Source: Niabella soli DSM 19437
GTDB lineage: Bacteria; Bacteroidota; Bacteroidia; Chitinophagales; Chitinophagaceae
Assembly (NCBI RefSeq): GCF_000243115.2
Contig: NZ_CP007035.1
Coordinates: 310,001 to 374,000, forward strand
Direction of reading: 5' to 3'
Length of the DNA: 64,000 bases
Under the pieces are notes generated by a model. It worked only from the letters and a program-made list of their open reading frames with translations, did not search any database and was not told where the DNA came from. This document shows positions 8,325-18,378 of the stretch, piece after piece. Both the position numbers and the translations under genes were made by a program. How positions within the stretch are numbered: the first letter of the stretch is position 1; every line of letters begins with the position of its first letter.

Positions 8325-8666
8325 GAGCCGTGGGTAAAGTAGTTTTTGGGCCGGTAAGGCAGGTTGGCGACAAGTAAGCGATTTTACCCCAGTAAACAGT
8401 TGTGATCGTTTTCTGAAAATGCACCAGTGCCAGTATCAAAGGATACGATTATCAAATGATAAGTTACTAACAATAGCTTTTTGAACCGTTAAGGATTAAG
8501 AGTATTAAGGGATTTCTTAATAAACTCAACTTCTTAATGTTTTGTCATTGGCCACTTTGCGGAATAAAAAATACTTTTTGGTCTGCTCCCTGCATTGCAA
8601 ACGGATCTTTGTTTTGCGCCCTTTTACATTCAATATTTCTTATTCCTTATTTTACATTTTCCTCAA
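8325..8666. other. Intergenic region between convergent genes
   Basis: This region of about 340 bp separates the ends of two convergent genes. It holds A/T-rich simple words of TTAAG type around 8487-8545 (ttaaggattaagagtattaa) and a T-rich stretch at 8620-8690. No hairpin with a T run was found for the minus-strand gene ending at 8667. No gene seen. Confidence 0.6.
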
Positions 8667-11060
8667 TTATTCCATATTTTCCTCATGATGGATCAATTTT
8701 CCATCCACCGTCATCCCTTCAATTACGACATGAAAAGCATCCGTAACATCATTGTTATAAAAAGAGAGGGTGATTTGTTTTTTCTTGGGGTCAATGGTTA
8801 CGTTGGGGTTCCAGTAAATAGTTGTTCTGAGGTCCTTATCTGCATCGGGTGCGGTAAACTGGCTGTAATACTTGGGCATATAAAATTCCTTAATGGAAGT
8901 GTAGCCCTCGATCCGGCTTGCATCCAGGCCTTTGCCGGGCTCCTGTTTAATATCGCCTCCTTTCCGGGTATAAATGGCTACAGCGCCGTTGGCGCCACCC
9001 CCGGCGCCACCCATAAAGGGGGGAGGAAATGCCTTAATATAGGCAACATCATTCATATTGAGGCTGGAGGCAAAGCTTACATCTGCCGGCATTTCGTCAA
9101 TATAGATTTGCGGCGCGCCCCCCCGCCAGCTTAAAGAAGCATTGGAACCGGAGCCTGAAACCTGTAAGCCCGCAAATTTTCCCTGCAGGTAGGTAAATAC
9201 ATCAATGGCACTTTTGGCAAAAGGGTCGTTCATTACATCCAGTTCCCGGGCGTTCATATCGCCCTTGAACAATCCGGATGCATATTTTTCATCCAACAAT
9301 TCGGTGGGCGATTTTGTCTTGGCCTTTACAACCACCGTTTCCAGTTCCTTATACCTGTTTTTTTCGAGAATAGCGTTAGCCGCTGCCGCCATCTTCATAT
9401 GATAGGCATTCCCGGCTGTATCAGCCTTAAAGGGGGAGGCCCAGTAATTGCCCGGCGGCGGCGTGCGAAGCCGGTCCGACATAAATTGTACCATCGATCC
9501 GTCCAGCGATTTATCCTGTATTTTGTAAAATACGCGCGCCGTGTCAAACAGTATTGAGGACGCATCGCTGAAGCGTCCGTCTTTGTTGATCGGCATCATT
9601 AGCACTTTTCCTTCGGCCCCGTCTTTCGGTTTCATCATTACTACAATAGTAGAAAGAGGGGTGATCTGCGAAGGCATAATACCCGCCAGCTTACCCGAAA
9701 CGGTAATATAGGAGGTATCCCTGGGGTACTTGATCTGCGGTATATCGCCGGCAATGAGTTTATTCCAGTTAAAGCGCCGCCAGCCATTGGTAAGCATTAC
9801 CAGGTCCAGTTGCTGCTGCACTTTTAATGAACTGTCCTTAAAATAATAGGCCGGGTTATATACTTTCCCTTTTAATTCTCCGGTGAGCATCAGGCTGGAA
9901 AGGATGTTTTCACTACTGTCCGCCCCGATGGCCAGATCGGTTACGGCTACGGAAAGAGAGGAGGGCGTTGCTTCGGGCAGCGAAAGCACCAGTTCATTTC
10001 TTGCCCGGTGGCTCAGTCCCCAATGCTCCACATCCATTGCTGCGTTTAAAATATAGGAGTTGTTATTTACATAGGTGATCCGCTCTGCCAGGGGCTTCCA
10101 GCCTTTATCAAAAACCGTAATGGTAAGCACGCCGTAAGGCAGATTTTGCAGCGGTATGGAACCTGTTATCGGCGCTCCCTGCACCGGCCGGGAGAAATTA
10201 AAGACCACATGCTGATACATGGTACCCACAATATGCAGGCTATCGCCATTGGCTGCACTGCCGGGGGAGGTAATGATCTCGAAAGTTCTTTTGTCCGGCA
10301 AAACGGTAACATGCATGGCTACTCCTTCGCTTTTGATGGCGGGCAGGGGCGTGGTATACTCTGTTTTTTTATCATCTTTCCATTTAGCGGTGTATTTCCC
10401 ATTTGCCTTTGGCTTTATGAGCAGGAAGCCCATACCATCGTGCATGTTTCTTAAACTATCCACAAACTTGCCGCTTTCATCCACCACTGTACCGGATATT
10501 TTAACCGGGTCGCCAAAAGCATTTACTGCTTTAAAAGCGATCTTATTAGAAATACCGGCTATGGCATCGCCCCCTTCCGGGAAGAAGGTCAGGGAAGGCG
10601 GAGCCGGGGGAGCCGCTTTACCAGCCGCGCCGGGGTTAATAACGGGTATCTTTTTATTATAAAGAAAGGAGGAATCAAAATTGAGCATCCAACTGGTATA
10701 GGCTTTTACGGTAATGGACCGGCCGCTATAGGTTGCCGGGAGCTCAAACTGGCCGTTGGTCATGCCGGTTACCAGCGGGCTGATGGTATGCTGCAGGAGC
10801 TTGCCTTTATCATCGATCCAGTCCACATATAAATTTTTACTGGCCTCGGCAGGAGCAATTTCCGATAAGGCATAGGCTTTGAACCAGATCGTTTCGCCGG
10901 GGGAATAGCTGCTTTTATCATAGTGCAGATAGGTTCGTTCCACCGGCAGCCGGGTGGCAAATTTTTCAATTTTAGCGGTAATGTCCTGGCTCTGCGCCAG
11001 GGTGGCTATATTTAGAAGCGCCATGAATAAAACGGGCGACTTAAATTTCTGCTTGCTCAT
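8667..11060 (-). CDS. MG2-like / TonB-plug domain protein without beta-barrel
   Basis: This 797-residue protein has an N-terminal signal peptide and no transmembrane barrel. Residues about 40-125 resemble the macroglobulin MG2-type domain (YSPGETIWFKAYAL). A middle region carries family landmarks LTGELKGKVYNP and LDLVMLTNGWRRF. The C-terminal third resembles a TonB-receptor plug (SAIDVFTYLQGKFAGLQV, then GGANGAVAIYTRKGG). Proteins of this layout are common in Bacteroidota, often annotated as TonB-dependent receptor plug proteins, and their function is not settled. They may assist uptake or assembly at the outer membrane. Confidence 0.8.
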   Translation of the reverse strand: MSKQKFKSPVLFMALLNIATLAQSQDITAKIEKFATRLPVERTYLHYDKSSYSPGETIWFKAYALSEIAPAEASKNLYVDWIDDKGKLLQHTISPLVTGMTNGQFELPATYSGRSITVKAYTSWMLNFDSSFLYNKKIPVINPGAAGKAAPPAPPSLTFFPEGGDAIAGISNKIAFKAVNAFGDPVKISGTVVDESGKFVDSLRNMHDGMGFLLIKPKANGKYTAKWKDDKKTEYTTPLPAIKSEGVAMHVTVLPDKRTFEIITSPGSAANGDSLHIVGTMYQHVVFNFSRPVQGAPITGSIPLQNLPYGVLTITVFDKGWKPLAERITYVNNNSYILNAAMDVEHWGLSHRARNELVLSLPEATPSSLSVAVTDLAIGADSSENILSSLMLTGELKGKVYNPAYYFKDSSLKVQQQLDLVMLTNGWRRFNWNKLIAGDIPQIKYPRDTSYITVSGKLAGIMPSQITPLSTIVVMMKPKDGAEGKVLMMPINKDGRFSDASSILFDTARVFYKIQDKSLDGSMVQFMSDRLRTPPPGNYWASPFKADTAGNAYHMKMAAAANAILEKNRYKELETVVVKAKTKSPTELLDEKYASGLFKGDMNARELDVMNDPFAKSAIDVFTYLQGKFAGLQVSGSGSNASLSWRGGAPQIYIDEMPADVSFASSLNMNDVAYIKAFPPPFMGGAGGGANGAVAIYTRKGGDIKQEPGKGLDASRIEGYTSIKEFYMPKYYSQFTAPDADKDLRTTIYWNPNVTIDPKKKQITLSFYNNDVTDAFHVVIEGMTVDGKLIHHEENME

Positions 11061-11205
11061 ATAATAAAAGCGAAAATTAACATTTGTACTGCAAATGCAG
11101 CGATCCGGTGGGGCAATTTTTACTTTTTTTTAGCGGTTAACCGCTTGCTAATCATCAGAATGGTGGTTTTTTAACCCAAAGAGCACATTAAACCTGATTT
11201 TTTCG

Positions 11206-11213
11206 TACTTTTG
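11206..11213 (+). promoter_or_regulatory. Putative -7 promoter element of rpmI-rplT
   Basis: TACTTTTG matches TAnnTTTG about 100 bp before the rpmI start. No clear TTG is found at the -33 position, so support rests on the -7 box and location. Confidence 0.5.
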
Positions 11214-11310
11214 CAATCCGTTTTAAAGCGGAACAGTACTGAAGAGGTTCAATAAGGGGGGCGCCCGGGCGGCCACACCTCAAAGGTGAAACATAAAATT
11301 AATAGGTACC

Positions 11311-11508
11311 ATGCCTAAAGTAAAAACAAATTCGAGTGCGAAAAAGCGCTTTAAAGTAACTGCGACTGGCAAGATCACGCACCAAAAGAGTTTCAAACGT
11401 CACATTCTGACAAAAAAATCAAAAAAACGTAAACGTGCAATGCGCATTGATGGAACGGTTGATAAAACCAATGTGTTCTTTGTAAAACGTTTATTGCGTT
11501 TAAAGTAA
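11311..11508 (+). CDS. rpmI: 50S ribosomal protein bL35
   Basis: This 65-residue protein is rich in Lys and Arg and has the L35 signature ([17 protein letters not shown] near the start, [12 protein letters not shown] in the middle). It is a small component of the large ribosomal subunit. It is followed by rplT after 43 bp, the usual order. infC, which often precedes this pair, is not present here; the upstream neighbour is the divergent MG2/plug gene. The leader of about 95 bp is G/C-rich in part (11258-11277). Confidence 0.97.
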   Translation: MPKVKTNSSAKKRFKVTATGKITHQKSFKRHILTKKSKKRKRAMRIDGTVDKTNVFFVKRLLRLK

Positions 11509-11551
11509 TTCTTTACTTGATTTTATTTATTACTCTTAAAATTATTCAGAT

Positions 11552-11896
11552 ATGCCACGTTCAGTAAATTCCGCCGCTTCAAAAGCACGCAGAAAAAAAA
11601 TATTAAAACAAGCCAAAGGCTTTTATGGCAAACGTAAAAATGTATTTACCGTTGCCAAAAACGTTGTTGAAAAAGGGATGACCTACATGTATGTGGGCCG
11701 TAAATTAAAGAAAAGAGATTATCGTTCTTTGTGGATTGCCCGTATTAACGCGGCCGTTCGGGAAGAAGGATTGACCTATTCTGTTTTCATGAACAAATTA
11801 AAAGCAAAGCAAATTGAGCTGGACCGTAAGGTGCTGGCCGATTTAGCGATGAACAACCCCGAAGCGTTCAAAGCGCTGGTTGCTTCAGTTAAATAA
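11552..11896 (+). CDS. rplT: 50S ribosomal protein bL20
   Basis: The 114-residue product is a clear L20: it starts [19 protein letters not shown] and contains the conserved [10 protein letters not shown] and [14 protein letters not shown] segments. L20 binds 23S rRNA early in assembly of the large subunit. It shares a transcript with rpmI, closed by a strong hairpin just downstream. Confidence 0.98.
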   Translation: MPRSVNSAASKARRKKILKQAKGFYGKRKNVFTVAKNVVEKGMTYMYVGRKLKKRDYRSLWIARINAAVREEGLTYSVFMNKLKAKQIELDRKVLADLAMNNPEAFKALVASVK

Positions 11897-11917
11897 GTTT
11901 GTTTTTACAATATTGCG

Positions 11918-11952
11918 AAGGCTGTTTTCAAATTTTGAAAACAGCCTTTTTT
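11918..11952 (+). terminator. Rho-independent terminator of rpmI-rplT
   Basis: A long near-perfect palindrome (AAGGCTGTTTTCAAA paired with its complement, loop of one to two bases) is followed by TTTTTT at 11947-11952. It could also serve the convergent minus-strand gene ending at 11968. Confidence 0.93.
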
Positions 11953-11967
11953 ATTTGGCTGGTCTGC

Positions 11968-12822
11968 TTAGTTAACGTAGTAAGTCAGCCCCAGTGAAAC
12001 GTATTGCATTTTGGGTTTTCTGCCGGGTACATCATTAGGCTGCTCTTTATAAATATTTGAAAAATGATGAGTAAAGGATGCCTGTAGGGCAAACCGGGCA
12101 TTTAATGTTTGTTCCACCTTCGCCTGCCCGGCCAGCCCAATTGTTTGATAATCATCTTTGGCGCTGCTTTTTGTTTGTAGTAGCAGGATGGTGCCTCCCG
12201 GTTGCGCTGCACCCTCTTTATAGGTGTGGGTGGTGCTTTTTGCTAAGAGATAAGGTACCGCGCTCAGACCGATTGCTGTTTTCCTTAGCAGGTTGTATTT
12301 AGCTCCCAGGTTTAACTGTGCGTACACATGGTTTACTTTTCCTTGTTTAAAATTCTTTTCTGTGGTTTCCGCGGAAATGGGATGCGAGTTGCCCGGATCA
12401 GGGACTCTGTCGGTGAAACCACCTGCATAACCATAGAACTCGAGGTATGTACTTCCGGAGATGGGCCATCCACCCAACGTGGGCATCCCACCACCATTGT
12501 ATATTGAACTGAGGGCAGTATGCGCCCGGTAGCCGGTTAATACCATACCCGCAGTTACCTCCAGTGAAAGCTTTTTAACAGCAAGCGGAAGCGTAAAACC
12601 TCCGGAAAGCCCTGCACCGGATTGATGGTCGAAATGCGATCGTGCAGTAATAGTGGCCAGGGTTGTCATATCGTTGATCGTTATTGGGTAAGATCCGGTA
12701 TTGTTGGTTTTTCGCACCAGTGAAAAATTTCCTTCAGGCCGGATGAACCAACGCACCTGACCATAGCTGTTCAGCACAAACAAAAGAGATAAAAGGGAAA
12801 GCAATGTTTTGGGGTAACTCAT
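11968..12822 (-). CDS. Outer-membrane beta-barrel-like hypothetical protein
   Basis: No precise family is recognised. The start at 12822 is preferred over an upstream one at 12894, because from there the protein (284 residues) begins with a clean signal peptide (MSYPKTLLSLLSLLFVLNSYGQ). The rest alternates short amphipathic stretches and ends in an aromatic strand (MQYVSLGLTYYVN) typical of outer-membrane barrels recognised by BAM. It may be a porin-like or outer-membrane beta-barrel-domain protein. It stands alone, convergent with rplT. Confidence 0.7.
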   Translation of the reverse strand: MSYPKTLLSLLSLLFVLNSYGQVRWFIRPEGNFSLVRKTNNTGSYPITINDMTTLATITARSHFDHQSGAGLSGGFTLPLAVKKLSLEVTAGMVLTGYRAHTALSSIYNGGGMPTLGGWPISGSTYLEFYGYAGGFTDRVPDPGNSHPISAETTEKNFKQGKVNHVYAQLNLGAKYNLLRKTAIGLSAVPYLLAKSTTHTYKEGAAQPGGTILLLQTKSSAKDDYQTIGLAGQAKVEQTLNARFALQASFTHHFSNIYKEQPNDVPGRKPKMQYVSLGLTYYVN

Positions 12823-13053
12823 AGACAATTTTGATATTAAATAGTTTTGATAGCTGCAAAGATAAGGAGCTATGCTATTTTCATAATGCTGCATCCCGGC
12901 GCTCTGGCGGTTAAACCAGGGCCCTATGATAGGCGCTGGCTGAACCGGGCCAATCTGAATTTGATTTTTGCAGAAGTATTTAGGGAATTTCCTAATTTAG
13001 CGGGCAATTTTTAAAACTTAAAGCTGCCGGCATTCACCGGAAATTTTTGAGTA

Positions 13054-14526
13054 ATGAATAATTCATACTTAGGCCTGGTTGATCAAACGTTTAACTTTCC
13101 GCAGGAAGGAATTGAAGTGGAAGACAGCTATCTCAAATTTAATGGTATTGATCTGAAAGCCCTGATCAAAAAACATGGTACGCCTTTAAAAATAAGTTAC
13201 CTGCCCAAGATCGGGATCAACATCAATAAGGCAAAACAATATTTTGCTACCGCCATGAAGCGGCATAAATATGAGGGCAAATATTTTTATTGTTATTGCA
13301 CTAAAAGCTCTCATTTTTCTTTTGTAGTGGAAGAGGCGCTGAAGCATGATATTCACCTGGAAACATCCTTCGCTTATGATATTGATATCATCAATCAATT
13401 ATATAAACGAAGAAAGATAACAAAGGATATCAATATTGTTTGTAACGGCTTTAAACAAAAAGCGTACACGTCACGTATTGCCAAACTCATCAACAGCGGA
13501 TTTAAAAATGTGATCCCGGTACTGGATAACAAAGAAGAACTGCAACTCTATAAAAGAAGCATAAAAAGCAAAGAGCCGTTTAAACTGGGCATACGCATTG
13601 CCGCTGAGGAAGAGCCTACTTTCCCCTTTTACACGTCGCGCCTGGGCATCCGCGCAAAGGATGTACTGGAGTTTTACGTGGATGAGATTGAAGGCTACGA
13701 GGATAAGTTCCAGTTGAAAATGCTCCATATCTTTTTGAATAAGGGGATAAAAGATGATATTTATTACTGGAGTGAACTGCGCAAAAGCATTAACCTGTAT
13801 TGCCAGTTGAAAAAGATCTGTCCCGAACTGGATTCGTTAAACATCGGCGGCGGATTCCCTATTAAGCACAGCCTGGCTTTTGAGTATGATTACCAGTTTA
13901 TGATCAACGAGATCATCAGCAATATCAAATCGGCCTGTAAAAAAGCCAAGGTGCCGGTGCCCAATATATACACCGAATTCGGAAGTTATACCGTGGGAGA
14001 AAGCATGGCGCATATTTACAGCGTGATTGGTGAGAAGACACAAAACGACCGCGAGACCTGGTATATGATCGATTCTTCCTTTATTACCACCCTGCCCGAT
14101 ACCTGGGGTATTGGTGAAAAATTCCTGATGCTGCCGGTAAACAAATGGAACAACGAATACCAGCGCGTGGTGCTGGGAGGCATTACCTGCGACGGGCATG
14201 ATTATTATGATTCGGAAGAGCATATCAATGAAGTGTTCCTGCCCAAACTAAAAAATGATAACGGGGTGGGGGGGCTCGGTGTTCCGGCCATTGAGCACAC
14301 GCCTAAAAACGCAGAAAGTGATGCCGAACCTTTATATGTAGGCTTTTTTCATACCGGGGCCTACCAGGACCAGATCAGCGGGTATGGTGGAATCAAGCAC
14401 TGCCTCATCCCATCGCCCAAGCATATTATCCTGGAGTATGATAAAAACGGCAAACTGATTGAATGGGTATATGCCAAACAACAGACCGCACAAAGTATGC
14501 TGAAGATACTGGGCTATTTGAGGTAG
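13054..14526 (+). CDS. speA: Arginine decarboxylase, PLP-dependent (Bacteroidetes short type)
   Basis: This 490-residue enzyme belongs to the alanine-racemase-fold decarboxylases and probably converts arginine to agmatine for polyamine synthesis. The PLP lysine is Lys84 in YCTKSS. The phosphate-binding glycines are in LNIGGGFP near residue 268, and the catalytic cysteine region is GGITCDGHDYYD. It is shorter than E. coli SpeA (about 660 residues) but the length is usual for this phylum. The gene is monocistronic; its upstream region holds A/T-rich promoter-like sequence. Specificity for arginine rather than another basic amino acid is inferred from the family. Confidence 0.82.
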   Translation: MNNSYLGLVDQTFNFPQEGIEVEDSYLKFNGIDLKALIKKHGTPLKISYLPKIGININKAKQYFATAMKRHKYEGKYFYCYCTKSSHFSFVVEEALKHDIHLETSFAYDIDIINQLYKRRKITKDINIVCNGFKQKAYTSRIAKLINSGFKNVIPVLDNKEELQLYKRSIKSKEPFKLGIRIAAEEEPTFPFYTSRLGIRAKDVLEFYVDEIEGYEDKFQLKMLHIFLNKGIKDDIYYWSELRKSINLYCQLKKICPELDSLNIGGGFPIKHSLAFEYDYQFMINEIISNIKSACKKAKVPVPNIYTEFGSYTVGESMAHIYSVIGEKTQNDRETWYMIDSSFITTLPDTWGIGEKFLMLPVNKWNNEYQRVVLGGITCDGHDYYDSEEHINEVFLPKLKNDNGVGGLGVPAIEHTPKNAESDAEPLYVGFFHTGAYQDQISGYGGIKHCLIPSPKHIILEYDKNGKLIEWVYAKQQTAQSMLKILGYLR

Positions 14527-14541
14527 AGGGGAAAGATTCTA

Positions 14542-14698
14542 TGGCTCACGGATGACACGGATTGGCACAGATTTGTTCTGTTCTGCCATGATCAGCGTGG
14601 AAATTTACGGGATATTTATTATTGACACACGGTGTTATGATACAGATATTTCTGCGTAAATCTGTGGCCTTTGTTGGTGTTGCGCCCGGCGGCTGGGG
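14542..14698. repeat. Intergenic short-word repeats (TCTGCGTAAATCTGTG family)
   Basis: The spacer after the decarboxylase gene contains cacggattggcacagattt near 14555 and the related tctgcgtaaatctgtggc at 14651-14668. It also has CCCGGCGGCTGGG near 14686-14698, which recurs near 18027-18039. Similar words lie at 17847-18023, 43399-43414 and 45652-45670. No gene is seen here. Confidence 0.55.
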
Positions 14699-14808
14699 CC
14701 GGTAATTCACCAACAAATCAATCATCCTTCTGATCCTGCCGTTGGTGTTTTCCCCCTGCACCAGCTTTGCTCAACACCAACAGCGGCATAACACATAAAA
14801 ATTATCAA

Positions 14809-15234
14809 ATGAAAACCCTGTTTATTTATCTCTCCTTGTGGCTATTAGCTTCCTGCGCGCCCAAAGCTCAGCAAGGCCCCTTTAACCCCCGGGCATTAAG
14901 CCGCCAATGGATGCTTACAAAAATGGAAGGCTTTACAAAAGAGGAGCTGGCCAAAGCCGGCGCCTTTATTGACCTGACAGATTTGAAAAAAACAAATGGG
15001 AAAGCAGGCTGTAACCGCATCGGGTTTAGCACTAAGGCGGAGGCTAACGGTCATATTCAATTTTCCGGCGTATTATCTACCCGCATGTATTGCGCACCGT
15101 TTATGAAGCTGGAAGGCGCTTTTATAGAGCTGCTGAAACATATTTCAATTTATAAAGTGGAAGGCCATCGCATCCGGTTCTATAATGCAAAAAATAAACT
15201 GCTGGCGGAAGCCGTCGCGGCGGACTGGGATTGA
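14809..15234 (+). CDS. META-domain lipoprotein (HslJ-like)
   Basis: From the ATG at 14809 the product is 141 residues and starts with a lipoprotein signal (MKTLFIYLSLWLLASC), the Cys being the lipidation site. An upstream in-frame ATG at 14767 would bury this signal and is rejected. The body resembles META/HslJ domains: SRQWMLTKMEG, then KAGCNRIGFS, and TRMYCAPFMKLEGAFIELL. META proteins sit in the cell envelope and are linked to heat or antibiotic resistance in E. coli, but no biochemical role is known. It lies alone before fusA. Confidence 0.85.
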   Translation: MKTLFIYLSLWLLASCAPKAQQGPFNPRALSRQWMLTKMEGFTKEELAKAGAFIDLTDLKKTNGKAGCNRIGFSTKAEANGHIQFSGVLSTRMYCAPFMKLEGAFIELLKHISIYKVEGHRIRFYNAKNKLLAEAVAADWD

Positions 15235-15238
15235 GATG

Positions 15239-15310
15239 TCAGAAATCAGTATTCAGTATTCAGACATCTGAGAACTAACCACTGAGAACTGAAGACTGAG
15301 CACTGACAAC
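15239..15310. repeat. Intergenic ACTGA-word array
   Basis: Directly after the META gene stop, words of ATTCAGT and GAACTGA type recur about every 7-10 bases (catctgagaactaaccactg, then gagaactgaagactgagcac). A second array of the same words lies at 44655-44717. Confidence 0.65.
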
Positions 15311-15370
15311 TATCTCCAAACATTTAATACACATTTAAACGGTTTCTGGGCTTATTTTGCCAGAATTACC

Positions 15371-15378
15371 TACCTTTG
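15371..15378 (+). promoter_or_regulatory. Putative -7 promoter element of fusA
   Basis: TACCTTTG matches TAnnTTTG 110 bp upstream of the fusA start codon. A TTTCTG lies in about the -33 position rather than a strict TTG. Confidence 0.6.
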
Positions 15379-15487
15379 CAGCCTTAAATTCCATTCATTG
15401 CGGTTATTCAGCAGCTTATTTTTACAAAATGTTGATAATGAATAGGATGGGGTTTTGAAAACTAATCAATCAACTTTAGAAAAAATC

Positions 15488-17635
15488 ATGGCAGATTTAA
15501 AATTTCAACGAAACTTTGGTATTGCCGCTCACATTGATGCTGGTAAAACCACTACAACGGAGCGTATTTTACGTTACACCGGTATGATTCACAGAATTGG
15601 TGAAGTGCACGAAGGTGCGGCTACCACCGACTGGATGGAACAGGAAAAAGAACGCGGTATCACTATTACTTCTGCTGCTGTAAGCTGTCAGTGGAACTTC
15701 CCCACAGATAAAGGAAAAGTTTCTCCTGATACAAAAAAATATTCTTTTAACATTATCGATACTCCGGGCCACGTGGACTTTACCGTTGAGGTAGAGCGTT
15801 CCATGCGCGTACTGGATGGTCTGATCGCCCTGTTTTCAGCGGTTGATGGTGTGGAGCCTCAGTCTGAAACCGTATGGCGCCAGGCAAACCGTTACCGCGT
15901 ACCGCGTATCGGTTTTGTAAATAAAATGGACCGCCAGGGTGCCGACTTCCTGAACGTGGTAAAACAGGTTAAGGAAATGCTGGGCGCGAAAGCGGTTCCC
16001 CTGCAATTACCTATCGGCGCTGAAGATAATTTCAAGGGCGTGGTAGACCTGATCAAGAACACCGGTATTATCTGGGATGACGCTACTGAAGGTATGACGT
16101 ATACTGAAGTGCCGATCCCTGAGGATATGAAAGCGGAAGTAGAAGAATGGAGAGCGCACCTGATCGAGGCCGTAGCTGAATACGACGATCAGTTAATGGA
16201 GAAATTCTTTGACGATCCGAATACTATTTCTGAAGACGAAATTCATGAAGCGATCCGTAAAGCGGCGATCGACCTGAGCATTGTGCCGATGATGTGCGGT
16301 TCTTCTTTCAAAAATAAAGGGGTACAAACAGCATTGGATGCGGTTTGTCGCTACCTGCCTTCTCCGGTAGATGTGGAAGCCATCGAAGGGCACGATCCTA
16401 ATGATCCTGAAAAAGTATTAACCAGAAAACCTGATGCAAAAGAACCTTTTGCGGCATTGGCGTTCAAGATCATGACCGATCCTTTCGTAGGTCGTTTGGC
16501 GTTCTTCCGTTGTTACAGCGGTCACCTGGATGCAGGTTCTTATGTATTGAATGTAAGAAGCGGTAAAAAAGAGCGGATCAGCCGTATCATGAAGATGTTT
16601 GCCAACAAACAAAACCCGATCGATTTTATCGAGGCAGGCGATATTGGCGCGGCAGTTGGTTTTAAAGAAATTAAAACAGGGGATACCCTTTGCGATGAAG
16701 ATCATCCGATCGTTCTGGAAAACATGTTCATCCCTGAGCCGGTGATCTCTGTTGCGGTAGAACCTAAAACCCAGGCCGACGTTGATAAAATGGGTATGGC
16801 CATCGCGAAGCTGGTAGAGGAAGATCCGACACTGCGTGTAAAGACAGACGAAGATACGGGTCAGACGATCCTGAGCGGGATGGGTGAACTGCACCTGGAG
16901 ATCATCGTGGACCGTATGCGTCGCGAATTTAAAGTAGAAGTAAACCAGGGTGCGCCCCAGGTTGCCTATAAAGAAGCATTCAATGCTACTATTGAGCACA
17001 GGGAAACATTAAAGAAACAAACCGGTGGTCGTGGTAAATTTGCCGACATCCAGTTTAGCCTGGGCCCTGTTGATGAAGAGTGGAAAAAAGAAAACCCTGA
17101 TAAGAACTACCAGTTCGTTAACGACATTTTCGGAGGTTCTATTCCAAGGGAATTTGTTCCGGCTATTCAGAAAGGTTTTGAAACCTCTATGACCAGCGGT
17201 GTGCTGGCCAACTATCCGGTAGACAATATGAAGATCCGTGTATTTGACGGAAGCTTCCACGCGGTGGATTCTGATTCTATGTCTTTTGAATTGTGTGCGA
17301 AACAAGGCTTCCGTGAAGCAGCCCGCAAAGCGAAGCCCATCCTGCTGGAGCCGATCATGAAAGTAGAAGTGATCACTCCCGAGCAATACATGGGTGATGT
17401 AACGGGTGACCTGAACCGTCGCCGCGGTATGATGGAAGGTATGGATACCCGTGCAGGGGCGCAGGTGATCAAAGCCCAGGTGCCTTTGAGCGAAATGTTT
17501 GGTTATGTAACCCAACTGCGTTCGTTGAGCTCCGGCCGTGCTTCCAGCACTATGGAATTCTCGCATTATGCTCCGGCGCCTAATAACATCGCCGAAGAGG
17601 TGATCGCAAAAGTAAAAGGAAAAGTTACTGCATAA
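15488..17635 (+). CDS. fusA: Translation elongation factor G
   Basis: The 715-residue GTPase drives ribosomal translocation. The start is the ATG at 15488 ([15 protein letters not shown]), not an in-frame TTG at 15455. GTPase motifs are intact: G1 [10 protein letters not shown]3 DTPGHVDF and G4 NKMD. Domains II to V follow, with the conserved GMGELHLE in domain III and the C-terminal RSLSSGRAS. It is monocistronic, with its own promoter and a strong terminator, and is not in a str operon with rpsL/rpsG, as is common in Bacteroidota. Confidence 0.98.
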   Translation: MADLKFQRNFGIAAHIDAGKTTTTERILRYTGMIHRIGEVHEGAATTDWMEQEKERGITITSAAVSCQWNFPTDKGKVSPDTKKYSFNIIDTPGHVDFTVEVERSMRVLDGLIALFSAVDGVEPQSETVWRQANRYRVPRIGFVNKMDRQGADFLNVVKQVKEMLGAKAVPLQLPIGAEDNFKGVVDLIKNTGIIWDDATEGMTYTEVPIPEDMKAEVEEWRAHLIEAVAEYDDQLMEKFFDDPNTISEDEIHEAIRKAAIDLSIVPMMCGSSFKNKGVQTALDAVCRYLPSPVDVEAIEGHDPNDPEKVLTRKPDAKEPFAALAFKIMTDPFVGRLAFFRCYSGHLDAGSYVLNVRSGKKERISRIMKMFANKQNPIDFIEAGDIGAAVGFKEIKTGDTLCDEDHPIVLENMFIPEPVISVAVEPKTQADVDKMGMAIAKLVEEDPTLRVKTDEDTGQTILSGMGELHLEIIVDRMRREFKVEVNQGAPQVAYKEAFNATIEHRETLKKQTGGRGKFADIQFSLGPVDEEWKKENPDKNYQFVNDIFGGSIPREFVPAIQKGFETSMTSGVLANYPVDNMKIRVFDGSFHAVDSDSMSFELCAKQGFREAARKAKPILLEPIMKVEVITPEQYMGDVTGDLNRRRGMMEGMDTRAGAQVIKAQVPLSEMFGYVTQLRSLSSGRASSTMEFSHYAPAPNNIAEEVIAKVKGKVTA

Positions 17636-17659
17636 TTTAAGGTAACCTTCGATAAAACT

Positions 17660-17686
17660 AAGCCCTGGCCAAAAGCCGGGGCTTTT
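17660..17686 (+). terminator. Rho-independent terminator of fusA
   Basis: A 10-bp stem (AAGCCCTGGC with GCCGGGGCTT, one T-G pair) with a CAAAA loop runs into TTTTT. Confidence 0.93.
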
Positions 17687-17846
17687 TGTGTGTATTGATT
17701 AGGCAAATAATTCGATTGTGTTGATTGTTTCAGTTGCTTTAAACCATAATTGCCAATACCCAACAGATCGACAAAAAAGTCTTTGGGGCTGGCAAAGCGT
17801 GGCCCGCAGAATGCGCATCCCGATAAATCGGGAGCCGTTGGCGAGG

Positions 17847-18023
17847 CGCAGATGAACTCAGCTCTTATTCTGCGATAGTCTGCGAGATCCGCGGGAAACC
17901 TATTGAAAATGGAAGTAGAAGCAGAAGATTCCTCCATGCCGGATTTCCTGTTGCTGGCTTTTGGGTTAACCCCGCAGACGAGTTTTATTCATCTGCGAAA
18001 GTCTGCTCAGTCAGCGGGAAACA
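17847..18023. repeat. Two diverged copies of a hairpin repeat downstream of fusA
   Basis: Copy 1 (17847-17900) and copy 2 (17973-18023) share CGCAGA paired with TCTGCG, then AWAGTCTGC and a terminal GCGGGAAAC. The hairpin is kept while the loop differs. A short palindrome CCCGATAAATCGGG lies just before, at 17819-17832. The 500-bp gap from the fusA stop to 18136 holds only this and the fusA terminator. Confidence 0.65.
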
Positions 18024-18135
18024 AGGCCCGGCGGCTGGGATTTTATAGATTAATAATTGAGTGAACATCGATAGTTTGAGCGGTTGTTGAATGAAATACA
18101 GCCGTTTTTTGGTATATTGAGGATAAATCATTCCG

Positions 18136-18363
18136 ATGGCAATAAAAGAATATTCGAACGGTGAGATCGTGATCATATGGAAATCGGATCTCTGTATCCA
18201 TTCCGGCATTTGTGTAAAAACCCTGCCGGATGTTTATCATCCTAAAGATTCTCCCTGGATCACGCCCCAAAATGCGACCACCGAAGCGTTAAAAGCGCAG
18301 ATTGCCCAATGTCCTTCCGGCGCCCTCTCCTGGCGTGAAGCAACTCCCAAAGACGATCAATAA
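18136..18363 (+). CDS. Divergent 4Fe-4S mono-cluster protein
   Basis: This 75-residue protein matches the Fer4_19-type divergent mono-cluster domain: CIHSGIC at residues 20-26 and the distal Cys59 in QCPSGALSW. Only three cysteines are present, so a histidine or another ligand would complete the cluster; His22 is a candidate. It probably acts in electron transfer or redox sensing, but no partner pathway is known. A GNAT-like gene follows after 15 bp, an arrangement commonly seen for this family. Confidence 0.82.
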   Translation: MAIKEYSNGEIVIIWKSDLCIHSGICVKTLPDVYHPKDSPWITPQNATTEALKAQIAQCPSGALSWREATPKDDQ

Positions 18364-18378
18364 ATTAAAAAAACAAGC

